From an uncultured Clostridia bacterium (GTDB lineage Bacteria > Bacillota > Clostridia > Oscillospirales > Butyricicoccaceae), in assembly GCA_945486175.1 (NCBI GenBank), contig CALYTA010000052.1, positions 1 through 7,040 of the forward strand: a DNA stretch of 7,040 bases, given 5' to 3'. Below the pieces are notes generated by a model. The model was not told where the DNA came from. It searched no databases and saw nothing but the letters and a program-made list of their open reading frames with translations. A program made the translations under genes and the position numbers. How positions within the stretch are numbered: position 1 is the stretch's first letter; the number at the start of each line of letters is the position of its first letter. This document shows, in pieces, positions 4,969 to 7,040 of this stretch.

Positions 4969-5711
4969 ATGAGAAGGAGTTATTCCGCCGGATTGGCGGA
5001 CTGGATGACGATTTGATTGCAGAAGCGGCAAACCATCGACGTGTTCCGGTCAGACGTCTTGCGGCAGCAGCCTGCGCTGTATTGATTGTGGCGGCATCCG
5101 TGGGGATGTATCGCGCGCAGCAGCGGACACCGTTCGCACTCGAACACTCGACCGGAGATGTCTCGGTGGAGGTGGTCAGCGAATTGCCGGAATATGGGGA
5201 ATCTGCCTGCCTTGCCTACATGACGGAGGAAGAGCTGGTCACGGACAGTCAAACAGATATTATGCGGGGAACGGTCACAGACATACAGAATGTTCTGGTT
5301 TCCTGTGGTGACTGGAGTGGATATCGGGCGGTGATTGAGGTGAAAACAGATTATGTGTACCGCACGTACAGCGGCTGTAAAGCCGGTGATACCGTGTGCC
5401 TGCTCGCACCCGGACCGATTCGTATGGAAACACAGAGCATGAGCGGACTTGACACCGTGCGGCAGATTGAGGTCGGCATGGAAGGTATTTTTATAGGCCG
5501 TCCATATGGAGAGAATGATGTGGAAGAGCAGGACGGCAGCCGGCTGTACTGGATGGATGTTGCCCGGTACGGGCTGCCCGACGGCATCCGATATGCTTTC
5601 CTACAGACAGACAGCGGCCTGCTGTTCGACCGGGATGCCTATCCGTCGTTTTCCGATGCACAGACGCTGGATGAGGTCGCGGAAGGCCTTGAAAAGCTGA
5701 TTTCACCGTAA
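4965..5711 (+). CDS. Single-pass membrane protein, probable anti-sigma factor of the ECF pair
   Basis: Position and architecture suggest it holds the upstream sigma factor at the membrane until a signal is sensed; this is inference. The 248 residues consist of a short cytoplasmic N-terminus (1-31), one membrane segment (about 32-48, after RRVPVRR, so positive-inside), and an exported domain (50-248). The N-terminal motif RRIGGLDDDLIAEAA (8-22) resembles a block I recall at the start of many such partners in gut Clostridia. It has no zinc-type HXXXCXXC anti-sigma domain. The exported part has a beta-rich core (IMRGTVTDIQN, VIEVKTDYVYR, KAGDTVCLLAPG, QIEVGMEGIFIGRPY) and four cysteines (82, 114, 138, 145) that could form disulfides. 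The start is GTG 4965, overlapping the sigma stop, with AAGGGG about 7 nt upstream. The nearby ATG at 4969 is out of frame. Confidence 0.75.
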   Translation: MNEKELFRRIGGLDDDLIAEAANHRRVPVRRLAAAACAVLIVAASVGMYRAQQRTPFALEHSTGDVSVEVVSELPEYGESACLAYMTEEELVTDSQTDIMRGTVTDIQNVLVSCGDWSGYRAVIEVKTDYVYRTYSGCKAGDTVCLLAPGPIRMETQSMSGLDTVRQIEVGMEGIFIGRPYGENDVEEQDGSRLYWMDVARYGLPDGIRYAFLQTDSGLLFDRDAYPSFSDAQTLDEVAEGLEKLISP

Positions 5712-5717
5712 CAAACA

Positions 5718-5753
5718 GAGACAAAACGAGCCAGCCTTTTTCAGGCTGGCTCG
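5718..5753 (-). terminator. Terminator of the MATE gene (convergent with sigma operon)
   Basis: Perfect 11-bp arms CGAGCCAGCCT (5727-5737) and AGGCTGGCTCG (5743-5753) enclose TTTTC. On the minus strand the stem is followed by TTTTG (from AAAA at 5723-5726), a usable if short U-tract for the MATE transcript. On the plus strand the stem is followed by CTGCATGCAG with no T-run, so it is a poor intrinsic terminator for the sigma operon. Confidence 0.8.
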
Positions 5754-5766
5754 CTGCATGCAGAAA

Positions 5767-7040
5767 TCAGGTTTTCAGTTTGCGGTACACTGTCCGGTAC
5801 ATCGTTGTGAAACACGCAACACCGCCGAGCAGGTTGGAAATCGGTTCGGCGAGGAAGACGCCGTATACACCTAAACCGCAGACATGCGGCAAAATCAGCG
5901 TCAGCGGGATGACGACAATGCCCTTGCGGAAGATGGAAAAGAAAATCGCATGGCGCGACTTGCCGAGCGCGGTGAATACTGCCTGCCCGGAAAATTGCAG
6001 TGCCATCAGGAAAAAGCCGAAGAAGTACACATGCATCGCGGGCACGCCTGCGGCAGTCAGTGCCGGATCGGTGTTGAAAATATGGATGAAAAAGTGGGGG
6101 AACAGCGAAATAATGCCCCAGACCGCGAGGGAATAGACAATCAGCGTGATGGACATGAACCGGATGGCCTGCCGCACGCGCGCGTGTAGTGCAGCGCCGT
6201 AATTGAAGCTGATGACCGGCTGTGCGCTGCCGGAAATGCCGTTGATCGGCAGCATGATGATCTCACGCACCGAGTTGAGCACGGTCATGACACCGACATA
6301 CAGATCGCCGCCGAAAAATTGCAGCGAACTGTTGCAGGCAACCTGTACAAGGCTGTTGGTCACGCTCATCGTGAAGCCTGCCAGACCGAGCGTGAGGATT
6401 TTTTTCACGCGTGCCGCCTGTAAGCGCAGATGCTTCCGGCGCAGGCGCAGCAGCGTGCGCGGGCCGGTCAGGAAACGCATCGTCCACAGCGCCGCGGCAA
6501 ACTGGGAAAGAACTGTCGCACAGGCTGCGCCGCGCACACCCATGTGCAGGGCAAAAATGAAAATCGGGTCGAGAATCAGGTTGAGCACGGCCCCGATGAT
6601 GACAGTCAGCATGCCGGTGCGGCCAAAGCCCTGCGCATTGATGAAGTTGTTCATGCCGAGCGACAGCATGACGAATACATTGCCGATTAAATAAATTGTA
6701 ATATAGGACATCGCATAGGGGAGCGTGACACTGCTTGCACCCAGTGCGAGCAGCAGCGGACGGCGCACCAGCAGGCCGAGAACGGTCAGCCCGAAGCCGA
6801 AGCACAGCAGCAGCGTCAGGCAGTTGCCCATAATGCCCTCGGCTTCTTCCTCCTGCCCAGCGCCGCGCTGCATGGAAAACAGCGGCGCGCCGCCCATGCC
6901 GATCAGATTGGCAAAAGCAACCACCATCGTGATGACAGGGAAGCACACGCCCAGGCCGGTGAGTGCATTGGTCGCGTCTGCACCGATGCGGCCGATATAG
7001 ATGCGGTCAACGATGTTATACAGCACGTTGACCAGCTGTG
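5767..7040 (-). CDS. MATE-family multidrug efflux transporter, N-terminus outside window
   Basis: This is an inner-membrane exporter of the MATE family, which uses Na+ or H+ gradients to expel cationic drugs or metabolites. The minus-strand frame is open to the window edge, reading QLVNVLYNIVDRIYIGRIG from 7038. That block normally lies about 25 residues into MATE proteins, so only the extreme N-terminus is missing, and the in-frame GTG at 7026 should not be taken as the start. The 423 visible residues are nearly full length. Family marks are NNFINAQGFGRTGMLTVIIG with VLNLILDPIFIFAL in the first half, and PVISFNYGAAL in the second. Hydrophobic segments run throughout, fitting about 12 helices, and the protein ends in a basic YRKLKT tail. 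The substrate is unknown; the MepA-like or DinF-like branch cannot be settled by eye. The promoter lies outside. Confidence 0.93.
   Translation of the reverse strand, partial: QLVNVLYNIVDRIYIGRIGADATNALTGLGVCFPVITMVVAFANLIGMGGAPLFSMQRGAGQEEEAEGIMGNCLTLLLCFGFGLTVLGLLVRRPLLLALGASSVTLPYAMSYITIYLIGNVFVMLSLGMNNFINAQGFGRTGMLTVIIGAVLNLILDPIFIFALHMGVRGAACATVLSQFAAALWTMRFLTGPRTLLRLRRKHLRLQAARVKKILTLGLAGFTMSVTNSLVQVACNSSLQFFGGDLYVGVMTVLNSVREIIMLPINGISGSAQPVISFNYGAALHARVRQAIRFMSITLIVYSLAVWGIISLFPHFFIHIFNTDPALTAAGVPAMHVYFFGFFLMALQFSGQAVFTALGKSRHAIFFSIFRKGIVVIPLTLILPHVCGLGVYGVFLAEPISNLLGGVACFTTMYRTVYRKLKT

Noticed and set aside
6263..6946. A 227-codon minus-strand frame within the MATE gene in another phase
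   Set aside because: It overlaps a strongly recognisable MATE frame. The product is rich in His, Arg and Ala with no membrane segments, as expected of a frame shadow.
1..7040. CRISPR array, insertion sequence, tRNA or rRNA
   Set aside because: No regularly spaced repeats, transposase motifs, terminal repeats, or cloverleaf or rRNA signatures were seen. Genes fill nearly the whole window.

Overview
The window reads as chromosomal DNA of a moderately high-GC member of the Clostridia, most likely a butyrate-producing gut bacterium of the Oscillospirales (a Butyricicoccus/Agathobaculum-like organism is a guess). The reasons are a butyryl-CoA:acetate CoA-transferase of the type found in such gut butyrate producers, an ECF sigma factor/membrane-protein pair of a kind common in gut Firmicutes, strong GGAGG-type ribosome binding sites, and short gaps filled with hairpin terminators. 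There are no RNA genes, transposons, phage genes or CRISPR arrays. The longest gap without a gene is 221 bases.

Layout from left to right. Bases 2-580 (+) hold the 3' part of an ABC importer ATPase, possibly for molybdate/tungstate. Bases 674-1252 (+) hold xpt, xanthine phosphoribosyltransferase, with its own extended -10 promoter, a cre-like site over the -35 and nested palindromes just upstream. A bidirectional terminator (1271-1308) separates it from the convergent gene but (1327-2670, -), which encodes butyryl-CoA:acetate CoA-transferase. A divergent control region (2671-2891), rich in dyad symmetries, lies between but and an EamA/DMT-family permease (2892-3812, +). A terminator that runs straight into the next promoter leads to a small XRE repressor with an N-terminal membrane anchor (3922-4287, +), which has its own terminator. 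Next comes a two-gene operon (4411-5711, +): an ECF sigma factor and, overlapping it by GTGA, a single-pass membrane protein that is probably its anti-sigma factor. A convergent hairpin (5727-5753) separates this from a MATE-family efflux protein on the minus strand (5767 to the window edge), whose N-terminus lies outside.

Most genes look monocistronic, each with a recognisable promoter or terminator, so this is a mosaic of housekeeping functions (purine salvage, the last step of butyrate formation, metabolite and drug export) rather than one pathway. The sigma/anti-sigma pair is the only clear operon. The parts most worth following up are its promoter, where an 8-bp inverted repeat brackets the -10, and the but promoter, where a 23-bp dyad covers the -35. 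All functional statements rest on motif reading and recalled family knowledge. No database search was run.
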